Of a stretch of 64,000 nt of DNA, positions 10,384 to 22,837 are shown one piece after another. Made by a program: the position numbers and the translations under genes. The notes under the pieces are model-generated. The model was not told the origin of the DNA, did no database searches, and was given only the letters and a program-made list of their open reading frames with translations. Source of the stretch: Zantedeschia hybrid cultivar (taxonomy: Eukaryota; Streptophyta; Magnoliopsida; Alismatales; Araceae); NCBI GenBank assembly GCA_030544215.1, contig JARZZO010000002.1, positions 75,771,150 through 75,835,149 of the forward strand, read 5' to 3'. The first letter of the stretch is position 1, and every line of letters starts with the position of its first letter.

Positions 10384-13300
10384 CAAAGAATAACACACGA
10401 GCTGCAAACTGCCGTCAGATCTCGTGATCCAGTGGCAGACTTAAAAAGGAGGACAAGCAGGGGCTTTCAAAGATTATACCATCAGAGTTTCTTTGTTCCA
10501 TCAAACTAACTAAGAGCAATAATTAAATATATATCCACCTAAAACTCTCAAAAGATTCTTCTAACGTTCATATTCATAACTTAACTCTGTATAGTAAGTA
10601 TTGAGATTTATATATATAACTTTCTGTATTTAAACCTTTCTAATAGCCCTCCCAAGAAAAGTTCTCTCCCTTCGCCATTGCCGTGTTGGACGGCACGCAG
10701 ACTCGAAGTTCCACTGTACTCCTAGTGGGACGACGAAGCAATCACACACTGTCAATCCTGTAATTGGATGGTAATTGCAACTGCAATATGGTCACATGCC
10801 TACATCAAAAGCAAGACCTTGTGAATGTGTGGGTGGAACGTATCATACTGTGATAATCAGATTACTTCTTTACGTCAGGCTGCACCATCTCTCTCTCTCT
10901 CTCTCTCAAAGAGTGTCTTTGTTTCCACCAATTGCCCTACTTCTGCAAAGAGTTTTGGCTATGAGAAAAGGTATAGACATAAAAAAAGAGAAGAAAAAGA
11001 TTTTCCCTATAATCAAGCTTAAAATGGATTTTAGGTAACTGAGAAGGATTTTGAGGGGAAAAAAGATAGTTAAAAGTTTGAAAGGAGAAAATCAGACATT
11101 AGATGTTGCTCTTTTCATAAAAGGTTTTGTGTTGATGCGGCAACCTACAACTCTGGCCTTGGCCTCTACAGCCATGGATGAGTCGGAGATCATCATCTAT
11201 GGTCGCTTTCTTGAATTTGGTGACCTATATGAGAAAAGATGGCAGACAAATTAATATGGAACAGACAAATTAAATGGACATTGCAAGGAAGCACAAGCTG
11301 TGCACAAGCTCATGACTAGACATTACTCTGAGAAAAACAAAAGTCTGAAGTCTTATCCATGATACATACCCGTGATATCTCCTTACATGCTCAGTCAACA
11401 GAGAAGTACAACGAGGCTAATTGACTAGACTTTAAACCCCATTGTCCCTCCCACTCACCTAGGATCCCCTTATATCCAAGCTTCATTCTTACCGCTCATA
11501 GAAAATAAAGGTGTGGTAGTGAGTTCCAAAAATCCATATAGAGCTCATCGTTGGACTACCTCGAAGGTTAGAAGATGGGTTTAATCATGTGCATACCAAA
11601 AAGGGACTACAATTGAACTATAGTACTTTGCTATATAGTTGAACTATAATTTACTCAACTACACTTGTGGCCACCAAGTGGAAAGAGGGAAACTGTAGAA
11701 GGCGAGTAAAGCAAAGTGGTAAATGAATTAAATTTCAGAGACTGTAGATACATACCCAAGTAAGAGCAAAAGCAAAAATAGTGAAAAGGCATAAGGACGA
11801 CAGAACCATACTCCACTAGCCAGTCTCACTTAACTTACAATACAACAGTAGTCATGTCTACATGAAGTGATAAAGTTACTTGCTTCATTAGACACTGTTG
11901 TGATAATATTATGGGTTTGCCTACGTGGGGCATGGGTTGATGAGGAGATAAGGATGAAGGATTGGAGGACAAGCAGTGAGGGTTTATGTGGGTGAAGCTC
12001 ATTGATGCAAGTGGTACCACCCCCTAATCTCTACCTCCTCTCTCATTACTTCTTCCCCAAGCAAGCACATATTAAATAGAAAGGAGAGAGAGAGAGGAAA
12101 GGCCTCGGAGCTGCTATTGCCACTGCCTCTTTCCCCTTCTTTGCATCTCTTCTTCGTCTTCGGTTGTTCTCCAAGGCCATCACCATGTGCCTGAGATTTT
12201 GAGCATGGAACTTAGAGAAAGAGACTCTTATAACCTTTCTTCGACCTCCGAGGTGTACATCGTCAATCGGATCACGTGTCAAAGGTAATCCCAAACCACT
12301 TTTTATGCTTCCGCAACGTTTGTTTTTGGTTATTTGTCAGACACAATAGTAAAATAACAATAACAATAAATGGCTTGACTGCCACCTACCATCCCAACTC
12401 AACTTAGCCTTTGCTACTAGAAAGGGACAATGTCCTAATAGAAGAGGAAAGTAAGAACCAAGGGGGCCACATGATCTTTGTCACCTTGTCATCTAGGCTC
12501 CATGTATGACTGGGGATACCACCTATTGTCCTAATGGTTAGCAACAACATGAGACCAAGACTATAGTCCCACAAGAAAGAAAAGTCTTGAGTCTCGATCA
12601 CGACATTACAATAAGTGGGCCGACTTCTTAATCCCTTGACCTCACTAATGCATGATGTATATTTATAACCAAGAGGTCTAGGTAACAAGCCTCAAACCTT
12701 AACATTAGAACCATCCTTAGATAGTAGGTTTGGAGCTCATTTATTAATTACAATTGCTAGACTAAGAAGAAAATTCTTAGATCAAGTCACAACATCTGGT
12801 TGTCCTTGTAATGTCCCAAACAACCATGTTTCGGTCAATCACCAGAGCATATTACTCATGATGAAATAGTTTTAAATGGCTAAATACATAGATTTGAAAC
12901 CAAAACTCTAGATTCTATCAAACTCTTCTTGGTGTAGGGATGTAGTTCTTGCCACTCTTGCAAGGAAGCTATCTTTCCAGTCAAGAATGTAAGAAAAATG
13001 TGGGCAGCCTAGAGTCTCTACCTAGCCTTCACTAGGATTTTGCAAAATAGGATTTCATGCACATAAGCCAGTTTATGCTAAAAATAAAATTTAAACGTAA
13101 GCTAATAAACACAGACAAAGTCTTTCCCATATACACCTATGTTTCAAGGAGTTACCTTATATCATAAGGCCTCAAAACCCAAGACAGAAGAAAGGGGAGA
13201 CTAAACAAACAAGTGTAGCAGTAGGCCTTCATTGCTCTCATGTAGTTTAATCATGAGAAACAAGAGGAGAAAGAGGAAAGATTATAATTACATGTCTCCT

Positions 13301-13936
13301 CTTTCTCCCTTTCTAATTTTCTCCCTCTTTTCCCAACTCTCCTCACTCACACTTAATCTTTTCTTCTCTCTATCTCTCTTTTCTAATTCCTCTCTCTCTC
13401 TTTGTGGTTACATTCTTACTCCCTTAGTTTCTCTCCAACTCTCTCCCTCACTAGGCCCTAGTTAGTTAAGGTAGATAAGATGGAGACTAGCCACATCATT
13501 ATATAAAAGGTCCCAGTTGGGGGGGGGGGGGTGTTGGAGGAGAAAGATTCCATGCTGAAGCCAATAGTTTGTCCATGTCCAATGGGCTATAAAAAGATGA
13601 CTTTTGGAAAGTGCCATAAGTGGGGCCCATTAGAAAAGTTACAGTTAAATTCGTTATTTGTAAGTGGGATATATGTAGGACCCATTACAAAAATTATAAT
13701 TAAGTGCCTATGCGGTCTATTTATTGCCTTTTAACCTTAAGACCTCAAGATATTTAAACACTTCTTAGCCTTTTCCCATAGTCTTACCTATCCTTTTATG
13801 GGTATTACAATTCGAGCAATATTAGGTCATTTTTATTTTGTAATTGTGCACAATCAAATGGCCCATGTTGTGCACCTTTCAACAACCCATGTGATTGGCA
13901 AATCCTTTTTTCAATCTTTAGCTAGAGTAATTGCTA
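10384..13936. other. Gene-poor stretch, probably old repeats
   Basis: No recognisable gene. At 12070-12283 a CT-rich leader, an ATG at 12209 and a short open stretch ending at a GTAATC donor could be a first exon, but no continuation is visible. Text at 12400-13500 has the look of decayed LTR or intergenic retroelement sequence without readable domains. Confidence 0.35.
13519..13531. repeat. G13 homopolymer
   Basis: Thirteen consecutive G residues, preceded by TCCCAGTT. It is simple sequence and a possible assembly or polymerase weak point. Confidence 0.85.
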
Positions 13937-15945
13937 TGTGGTAAGCAAGCTGGGCCATCCGTGGGATCACACCATGATCTTTCTAGAACAACTACCTTAA
14001 CCATCTCATGTGCAGTTGCATTTAGTGTCCAACAAGATGCCTCTGATCCCTTGCCATGTATAGTTAGTTTACATGCCTTGGAGATTTCTCATGATCTTGC
14101 TTGCCTTGCAACAATTTGTATGTATATTGAAAGGAACCCCCTCGATGTTGTCAAGCCAAATGCACAATATTTTGCATTTCTATATGTTACTAGAGTAGGC
14201 CATTGCAAAATTCTGATTCTTTCTTCCCATTCTCTCCAGCTCTCTAGTTGCAGCATCCATTCATCATCATGTCAAGCTTCTTGCAACTACATCCATTCCT
14301 TATCTATACCCTTCCACACCAAACATCGACACCTTCATGTCGCTCGAGCACGTCCCGACGAACCATTTGTGTATCACTTTTAGATGCACAATCTTATCAG
14401 AGTCAAGATATTGTCAACTTTATCATTGATGACCTTCCCTCCCCTTCTCTAGTTCTTTCCTCCCTTGAAGGACTATGGACCCTAGCAAGTAGGATGCAAG
14501 CAATCTGAACTACGTCTTCTTGTGATGCATCGACCCTATCGTGTTTGCCTGGATCTGCGGCAAGCTATATCGTCCAAAGCTCCAAGTCTTGTGGGTGACC
14601 TTTATACATCCAAATAGGCATAGGACTTCCTTCAAGCAATGTATTCGCATGGCTCTACTGAATATTGACTTGCTCTTTAATGTCAGCTCACTACTATTAG
14701 TAAGGAATTTAAGCAATCCATCCATGACTACTGCACATGTTCAAGGCCCCTGTAACGATCTCGCCATCATTGGTATCCCCTTTCAGATGAAGATAAGGCA
14801 ATTCATCTTCTTAATGGGCTCGGTCCTAAATATCTCCCCTTCACCACCACTAAGATGCAACCACCCATTCGCTCCATAAATAACACACTTTTGTTCTTGT
14901 TACTCGTCATCTTGCATGCATATATTAGGCATGCGCCAAATAGATATGGAAATGAAATTCAAGGCTAATGGTTTCTTCCATTAGGTTGAAGCAAATTGTG
15001 TCGCAAAAGGTAATTAGATCGTGGGCATCGAATTGTCAGTCTGTTTCTATATATCTCAAACATGGCACGCACATAATCTTCTAAAAAATTGGCCTTCATT
15101 GATTCCTACAACTCTATTTCCACTCCAATGGGCATCAAAAAAGGCAATCTTTCATTTGAAGCTTCTTTGTGATCCTCAACTTTTTCAGAGCCTGGCGAGC
15201 GCTTTGCAATTGTCACCATCCTCACACTTGACATTGTATACAATGTAAATTTATTGATGAGGATCCGCATGTGCTATTTATCACTTCTAGCTTCTTAAAT
15301 GGATTCTGTCACCTTCCTCCACTGTATTATTTGGCATACAAATTAAGAAAAACATATAGTAGCTCGCTCTTATGTTGAGGCTAAATATCATTCCATGACC
15401 TCCACCATTGCTGAATTAGTTTGGTTGCTAAATACCTTTTGCAAGACCTTGGTGTCTCTCTTTATCATCCACCACAATTATTCTATGATAACCTTAGTGC
15501 TCTCCACATGATAGTCAATCCAATGTTTTATGGACATACCAACTATATTGAACCCAATTACCATTTTGTCGATGAGAAGGTTGTGCAAGGAGATCTTGTC
15601 ACCTTTTATGTTGCTTCCCGTAATTAGCTTGTTGACATCTTTATGAAGCCACTCTCATGTGACCTAGTATGTTTTGCAGTAAATTTAGCCTACGACTTCC
15701 CCATAGCCAAGTTTGAGGTGGAGTTGTAAGCAAACAGTGCCATTTGTTGGATCACCCCATGATCTCTCCAAAACAATTGCCATAACCATCTTATGCAGCT
15801 ATTATATTTATTTTAGCACTTTCTACTTGTATATTTCTTGGAGATTTCTTGTAATCTTGCGTACCTTGTAGCAATTTGTGTATATGTTGAAAGGAAACCT
15901 CCTCATTGTTGTCAAGCTGAGTGCACAATATCTTGCATTTCTACA
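13937..15945 (+). mobile_element. Internally deleted Copia element with two LTRs
   Basis: Two related direct repeats bound the element: 13937-14186 and 15725-15945. Both contain GGATCAC..CATGATCT, a CTTGGAGATTTCT or related segment, GCAATTTGT and TTGTCAAGC..GCACAATAT. The second copy starts TGTAAGC and ends CTACA. Just after the first copy, a decayed match to the tRNA-iMet primer site (ACTAGAGTAGG for ATCAGAG) is visible. Inside are gag text (DPIVFAWICG, NDLAIIGIPFQ), a scrap of the reverse transcriptase start (MKFKANG) and an RNase H end at 15421-15660 (PPQLFYDNLSALHM, YHFVDEKVVQGDLVT). Protease, integrase and most of RT are missing, so it could move only with proteins from elsewhere. The spread between the LTR copies shows it is old. 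Confidence 0.7.
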
Positions 15946-16848
15946 CAATGCCCCCATAGGCATTGCCATGTAATCACTATCTAATCGACAGATTAGAGGG
16001 TGCACCACTTTTAAGATGTGAGGCATTGTAATAAGTATTACTCTTTTGGCTAAGTATCTGATAATTGTTAATAGGATGTAAACTTAGAATGTGTTCTAAG
16101 GTGCACATAACTTATATGCAAACCTTCTTAAGTTATATATGTTTGATAACACCAAAATCTTAAATCTTAAATTTGTGATTCACATTTTAAACCTGAGTAA
16201 GATAATAAAAAAGTTCTAAATCCTAAGTGAAGCAGACTATTTGAGAACTACAAGATGAAGTTTGAGTGGTTGACATAATTATGCTTTTACCATGTTATTT
16301 GATATGCTATTGACAAATATATAAATATTAATTATAGTTAATCATTTAAATATATAACTCTGAAGATTACCAAAATGAATTACTATTATTTAAGATACCT
16401 ATTTTATTTATCATAGTATTGTTATATTACAATAGTACACATAACAACATAAAGACTAATTAGCTTTTTATCACTTTGAAATGCTAGGTCAAGTCATATT
16501 ATTTGAACTAAGTGTAAATTTTCTCATAAAATCAATATTTCTCTATGATAATGTACAAAGAGCACAACTCTAATTTGGTGGAGAAAAGTCAGATTTCAAA
16601 AGCTTTCAGATGGAGATTTGGTGGGAGAAAAGTCATATTTTACTATGCCCTTTTTGATCATTTAAAACTTCAGGTCATCCTCTTCTTAAGCGCTAAGCTA
16701 TTCCTGTAGCTTAACAATTGAGAGGGGATTTGTCTAACTTTTAAACTTAAGTCCTTAATTACCATGACTTACCAAACTCTTTTAAAAAGGTTCCATCTCA
16801 TTGCTTCAAATGTGAGAGGCCGATTAAGAGAAAATAAATGGAACCTTA

Positions 16849-16879
<31 letters not shown>

Positions 16880-17763
16880 TTGAATGGCACATATCAAGTA
16901 TAAAATGATCAGAAAAATTATGCTCCATCTAAATTACGAATTGATCTTTATTTTACAATTTTACTCTCCAACAACATGAATTGTAAAATGTGAAAATTCT
17001 AATTTGATTTTACACTGAGAAAAAGGGTGATGCTATTCTTACACCCTTAATATCTTCCTTTAATTAATATACTCTCTCCAAGACCACTGTCAATTGAATG
17101 CACTATTATGATCATCATAACAAAAAATTCATTGCAACAAATTCAGGTGAGAGATTAGGAGTATATTAAGGGAGTACCTTCATAGGAAAAAAAAAAAAAA
17201 AAGATAATATTCTATCATATGACTCAGGTACTCACATGCTCACTTCAAAATCTTTTATTTTTATAAATATTTTAAAATAATATGCAATACCCCTTTTGAT
17301 TTATCCCTTGCAAGAAACGTTTCATGTGACATGCGCAAACGTCGACGATGCGCAAAGTTGCTTCATCTATGTAAAACGTGTTAGATCAGATTAAGAGAAC
17401 GGTTTTCTAAAGGACCCTGCAGAAATACAGGAGTGTACGTTCACTGGACCTCGGTGATGCTTTCCATGCATGACGAAGGTCGTATGATATGGTGACAGAA
17501 CTGTTCTTCATGTAAACGGAAAACAGTGTATTCGGCAGTGTACTTCTAAATAATCTTATACACGTGTTCAAAGAAGGTTCATGCATGCACTCTACTAGTT
17601 CATAACATGGAAAAGGGTTCACGAACATAATATTAGAACACTAAATGGACACTAAACACGAACCTCACGTTTTGCAAAACACCAAGCGCTGTATACGTAC
17701 ATAGGGTTTCCTCTATCTTTTGTGTGTTCAGTAACTATTTGGTGCGTTCATAGACCAATGCGG
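15946..17763. other. AT-rich intergenic DNA
   Basis: No gene, domain or element with definable ends. It includes a TA run at 16848-16875 and an A-rich run near 17190. Confidence 0.45.
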
Positions 17764-18167
17764 TGTTGAGAAACCGCCGCATCTCGCAGTGACGAATAAA
17801 GTCGAAGAAAAAGAGAAAGAGGGGGAGACGTAATCAAACCACACAAGAACACAAAATATTTTTACGTGGTTCTAAGGCGATGTGTCACCATGGTCGCACT
17901 GAGTTCTTTTCTCTCTATCTCTTACAATTATAAGAGATGATACATCCCTTTAATTACAAAGAATCTAGGACAATCAGTAATGAGTACCATTACAATAATA
18001 TCTCCCATAATAGTCCAAAATATTTGCCTCGGGGCTCCCGCCCCGGAACCCCTAACTTTACAGGCTGCCCCCTTGCAACCCCTCGCCAACTTATCACAAA
18101 ATTGGATCCAGGTTAAAATAGGAGGAAACATGCCAAAATGAAAATTAGGCTCCACACTCCTTCAACA
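17764..18167 (-). mobile_element. Solo Copia-type LTR
   Basis: A 404-bp sequence with perfect 6-bp inverted ends TGTTGA and TCAACA. It is flanked by TGCGG and TGCGC, a 4 of 5 match to the 5-bp duplication made by LTR-retrotransposon integrase. The AAAATATTTTTACGTGGTTC block near 17850 is of a kind often seen in plant Copia LTRs. The LTR appears to read on the minus strand. No internal domain lies on either side, which fits LTR-LTR recombination. Confidence 0.6.
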
Positions 18168-18253
18168 TGCGCTTCTTACACACAGATGGATCTTCCATCT
18201 CGTAGTAATTGCTCCGAAAGAATGCATGCATATATCAAACAAAGACTTAGTCT

Positions 18254-19040
18254 TCATTTGATTGGTCCAGTTGCAGCTGGCAGTACTGTGTGGTCTGAGC
18301 TAGGCCAGGCCACGGATGTGCTTAAATCTTTGCTGAACGCTTCCAATTGTGCTCCCCCCTCCATTCTTTTGGTTTTCCATGATCCAAGTTCTGCAAATTG
18401 TTCTGTGCCTGTTAGACTAAATGCCATATGGCCATTAAGCCTGCGATTGCCATTGAGAACAGTGATGATAAGGCTGTGGAACAAGGAAGTCTACGGATTC
18501 ACGGTGGGCTGTTGGAAGTAGGTTTCGAGTCATACCAATTGCGTTTACCTTTCTTCTTCTTTTGGTCTGTAGGTTCTTGTTGAACCAAGCATCGTCAATT
18601 GGGCTGGAGAAGAGATCCTCTCAATGGACGTTTGGATTGAAGTCTAGTGGTATTGAGAGGGAAAAGATACCAAACATTACAAAAAAAATCTGACAAATAC
18701 TTAAAAATTCTCTCCCTTTCAATATTATCAGACTCCAATCTAAAAGTAGTATTGCTGCATTGCAAGTCACCATTTAAAAGTCTGCAAATACCATCGAAAT
18801 TTGTGTTTAAAAAGAACGTCGAAGTCTACACACCCAACAGTCATACCTGGAAGCAGGGGTTGACACCTGTCAATCGGGCTGCCCTCTGCTTTCGTACGTC
18901 TTGCTTCTCTTTGATGAAATCTGCGCCAGCTGTCAAGTACCCTTTGGTTACAGCCAATGACACATGGCCAATGTTGAAGCCCTGCCAAGTTATGCTTGAA
19001 AGTATCATCGGAAACTGTGATGATGCATCAGAAATTCCGG
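18254..19040 (-). other. Possible minus-strand exons, unrecognised
   Basis: Two open stretches on the minus strand look more protein-like than the overlapping plus-strand frames. One runs from an acceptor-like CATCACAG near 19040 to a strong donor (CAG/GTATGA) at about 18844 and includes GFNIGHVSLAVTKGYLTAG and a basic KEKQDVRKQRAAR stretch. The other, at about 18470-18254, includes LTGTEQFAELGSW and ends at a TGA. The obvious acceptors for the second do not match the phase of the first, so at least one exon is missing or the locus is decayed. I cannot name the family. They may be downstream parts of the reading frame at 19790-20904 or a separate fragment. Confidence 0.35.
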
Positions 19041-19789
19041 AAATGGTTGGGCAAATGGTGCAAAGATTTGACACAGCAAGGCAAAGAAAGATCTATTGTG
19101 GGGGCAATAAGAGTAGATGAGCCTTGAATCCATTACTCCAATTGTGTAAGTCGATCACACATCCATTTGTTTAACAACCTTCGATGTCAAGGTGAAGTTT
19201 TCACCGACTCAAGTTGGTTTAAAATTCTAAGCTGCTTCGCCATTGTTGATCCAGAACTCGATCAAAAGGTTGCTTCTATCATCATTCCCTTAAGGTACTT
19301 TCTTAGGGTACTCCTTCCATGTTGGTTGACTATTTCAAGCTCACTGTAATACGTACCGTTGGTGGCTGAGAGATAAGAAGTTAACATGATCTTAAAAAAA
19401 TAGCTTAAGCACAAATAACATTTTTTTACAGAAGTTTACTCCAAAATCAAAATTAAGTGCTCCAAGCACTTAAAGTTTGTACCGAACCATGGGTCAACTC
19501 CTCACATATGAGCTCCACGCACAAACATAGACACGCACACAACACCCTGCGGAACATGCATGTGTACGCAGACTCATAAGAATCGTGGCTTCTTGATAAT
19601 TAAACATGTGAACTTTGGCTTCTTGATTAAACATGTGCACTCCAATTTTCTTGCAGATCCAGGGATCCTGATTCACTCAGTCCTCAGCTACCCTTGTTAA
19701 TTTGTGCCATCTGAATTCAGCTGGAGGTGATCTTCCAATTTGGAGGCCTTAACCGCCCTCATGCCAGGAGAGTAAAACACGTATTCCCT

Positions 19790-20904
19790 TCAGTAACTCG
19801 TCCGGCTTAAACATGCTTGTAGAGCTTCTTTAAGTTGCTTAAACGAGAAGACTCTCCTCTTGCTTGGGCTTTGACCCAGCCCTTGTGAACAGGTGGAGGC
19901 CTGGCACTCGGTAAACTAAAAAAAGAAAAGAAAAATGCATAGTATGGATCTACAGGATGCAATTAATAGTAACTGATAGCTCATTATATGGGCAATCTTT
20001 CTAAATTGATATACACAATGAATCAGGTAACATATACAAATTTGTAGGTCGAACAATCTTTCTAACCTAATAACATAGCAGATAAAATCGTAGATCTACC
20101 TTGAATCCATACTGAATCTCACCTGTTTGCATCCTTGCCCGTGGACCAGATCCCACTGTTTGAGTTTGCGACTTCACTGCATCATCAGCAGTGTCCACAA
20201 CATCCAGTGCAAAGAGGTGCCATGGTCCGCGAACTGTCCGTGGCGCTCTCCTGTGTTCCAAACGTTTTGCACCGCAGTATAGAAGATCTGCGCCTTTCCA
20301 AGTTGCGACGTCTACCTCTTGAGACGAGTGTTGAGACCAACTACACCTACATGGGTTAAGAAACTTGATCGATGCTATATATTGAAATTAACAAGTCTTC
20401 TACAACAGTGGAGCCCGTGCTTGCTTGGAGAACGTACGGCCGATCTCAGTGCCGGTCTTCATGGTGGTCCTTACTACTCAGAAATATTCACCCGGCCAGC
20501 TTCTCCGAGGTGGGTTTCGAAACTGTGTGCCTTGAGCGGCGGATCACAACACGTGGTCCAGCACCAATAACTGAGTTTAAACTCCAATCCATATGCCTGG
20601 CTACTTTAAATACTACTTGAGATCACGTAGTCAATTCATCTGCATGTGCATGATTCCCGATACCCATCCAGTTGCCTAAGTTCTTCATGTGAGGGAGTAT
20701 AGATTGGACGAGCTCGTCAATGAGCCCTACCAAAGGACTGTTTACCAGCATGCAATTATGTGAATAAGTCAGCTGTGACCTGCTGATCTCGGAGTTGAAA
20801 CTTAAATCAGAGGTACACAATCCTGTCGGTTGATAGAAGATGCGGGCTGGGACAGATTTTATGCTGTATATATTTGCCCAAGAGGTGTATGTAGGCAAAT
20901 GCAT
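19790..20904 (-). CDS. Unrecognised four-exon reading frame
   Basis: Minus-strand model: exon 20904-20627 (ATG at 20904), 20596-20492, 20340-20100 and 19915-19790 (TGA). Every junction is GT-AG and the phases agree (2, 2, 0), giving exactly 250 codons including the stop. The last acceptor is preceded by a long pyrimidine tract. Visible stretches include SPLVGLIDELVQSILPHM, WSLNSVIGAGPRVVIRRSRH, TWKGADLLYCGAKRL and RVFSFKQLKEALQACL. The last reads as an amphipathic helix. I recognise no domain and infer no function. After the TGA the same frame stays open for about 30 codons, so the stop could be a premature one in a decayed gene. The ATG lies only 12 bp from a MULE insertion, so the true 5' end may have been displaced. 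Some exons are open on the opposite strand too, which weakens the case. Confidence 0.4.
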
Positions 20905-20915
20905 TTTTAAGAAGA

Positions 20916-21373
20916 GTCCGGATCGTCTCAATATAACATTGGACAGAATTCTAGCAGTAATCAGTCATAAGATGTCATGTATAAAACAAGTTCGCCATTC
21001 AAGATGCAATTAGCAACTTTTTCTTTGTTCACAGTTCAACATGTTTTTAATATAATGTAGAGCATTTAAATATTACTAAGAGCACAAAACTACAATCATA
21101 ATTTAAAATACAACGTAGAGCACTTAAATACCATCAACGTGCAATGATTTACGTTATATCCAGGTGCACATTAGGGCGAATTTTAAATTATAGTTGTAGT
21201 CTTGTGTTCTTAATGGTATTTAAATGCTCTATGTTGTATTGAAAATATGCTAAATCGAGAATAAAGAAAAAATTACGAACTACGTCTTGAATAGCGAACC
21301 TACTTTACACATGACATTTTGGAATTAGTTACTTTTGAAGTCTAGTCTAATATTGTATTGAGACGATCCGAAC
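20916..21373. mobile_element. MULE-type foldback element with 9-bp target duplication
   Basis: Terminal inverted repeats of roughly 190 bp: the left arm starts GTCCGGATCGTCTCAATA and the right arm, read inward, starts GTTCGGATCGTCTCAATA. The arms stay matched through TAGAGCATTTAAATA and beyond, with a short spacer near 21110-21180. Flanks are TTAAGAAGA (20907-20915) and TCAAGAAGA (21374-21382), an 8 of 9 match. Long TIRs with a 9-bp duplication are typical of Mutator-like elements. There is no coding sequence. Confidence 0.75.
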
Positions 21374-21382
21374 TCAAGAAGA

Positions 21383-22295
21383 AGATTGATTCCACAATTT
21401 TCTTTTTTGGTAAGAGAGTAGTGCATTCAAAAGAATCGTTCTTAAACAACTGAGTTTAATAAGACTAGCTAGCTCAAGGAGACTGAAAAGGTTAGCTGCT
21501 TATTTACGCTTCTAGAAACCTAGTCTAGGAAGGAGGTGTTGTACCTGTGTACAGGTGCGTAGGACATGGAATACTATAATATTTTCAATTCCACAGGTCA
21601 AGTAAAATAAGTTTATCTCTTGGCATGTTGCAACTGTGTGCGTATGTGCCTTCTACTTTTAGAATGTTCGGGGAACCCCTTTTAAAGGGCTTGTTGGGTG
21701 GAGGCTCTCCAGCGATCGGTCGACGATTCCACTTCTAGTAAGTTCCTTTCGTTTTCTTCGTTCTTGCTCAGTTCGTTTTGTTGGCTTCCCCATCCCCGCT
21801 TCTTGTAAAATAGTAGTGCAAGACCTTGCTCTCTAGCAAATCTTTTGCCGTTGTTTTCCCCTATTCTTTGGATGGGTTTGTTGTTTGACACTTGTCCCAG
21901 TTTCCTACCGTGGTTTAAATTCGTAGAACAGAAAGCTGCATAGACAAGTTTAGTTTCCATCACTACCTATACTTCATATGAGTTTTTCACTGGTTACGGA
22001 TATTGCATTTACTTGCATACATCAATTCAAAGACGGCGATGTTTGTGACTATATACACCAGCCAGCTATCTACCTGCTCTGGCATAATTGCCTTGTAGAT
22101 TAGAAGATCAAAACCCAAGTATCATATATATCACTGCTCAAGGTCACAGATGGATTTTTTAAGGTCACAGTTTCACACATGCAAATCCTGCTGCAGATAG
22201 CACTGCATTTTATATGTTCATAACATTAGATTTAGTATGTGGACTCCATTTTCAGGTGGCTTTTCGGCCTTGGTGTCAGCAGAATAAATTGAGTC
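21383..22295 (+). other. Upstream region of VAN3-binding-like gene
   Basis: Contains the presumed promoter and 5' UTR of the gene starting at 22296. A T-rich segment at 21720-21800 could be a 5' UTR intron. The minus-strand open frame at 21682-21963 has no recognisable product. No TATA box could be fixed with confidence. Confidence 0.3.
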
Positions 22296-22771
22296 ATGGA
22301 AGAGTTCATCACAGGCATGAAACCACGAAAGCTCTCATTTGCAGCTCGCCATTTATCAACTTCCCCGAAGGTAAGAACATTTCTAGTGGATAACTAAATT
22401 AGCTAGCTACAAGATTAATCTTCATGATTTCTAGTATCTCTCAGGAGTAGAATACCCTCATGCAGGATGCCTTCTCAATAAAAAGCTGCATACAAGTGCA
22501 TCAATAGCTATGATCTCAATAATAAGAAAGTTCCGGTATATAACGCTACAGTGAGGAGACTTTTTTCACCTTATTCCTTACGTTTTTTACGGAGAGAAAT
22601 AAGTGAAAAAAATCATCTGACTATGGTGCTCGACTGCATGGTGCGGTCAGACTCACTGAATCACTTTTCATAATTATAATTGAATGAACAGTGCTGCAAA
22701 GTTGTTGCTGCATTTATGATTTTCATTAATTTAAGTAAACTCTGCACATGATAATGCAAAAGATTTCTTCA

Positions 22772-22837
<66 letters not shown>

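Noticed and set aside
12046..12294. 82-codon minus-strand frame and plus-strand ATG with donor at about 12283
   Set aside because: The CT-rich leader and donor suggest a first exon, but no second exon could be found in the following kilobases.
13931..14383. 150-codon open frame
   Set aside because: It spans an LTR and the start of the Copia internal region. No single protein is expected across that junction.
18138..19120. Plus-strand frames of 127 and 157 codons
   Set aside because: The first begins inside a solo LTR and neither looks like a known protein. The minus strand reads more plausibly.
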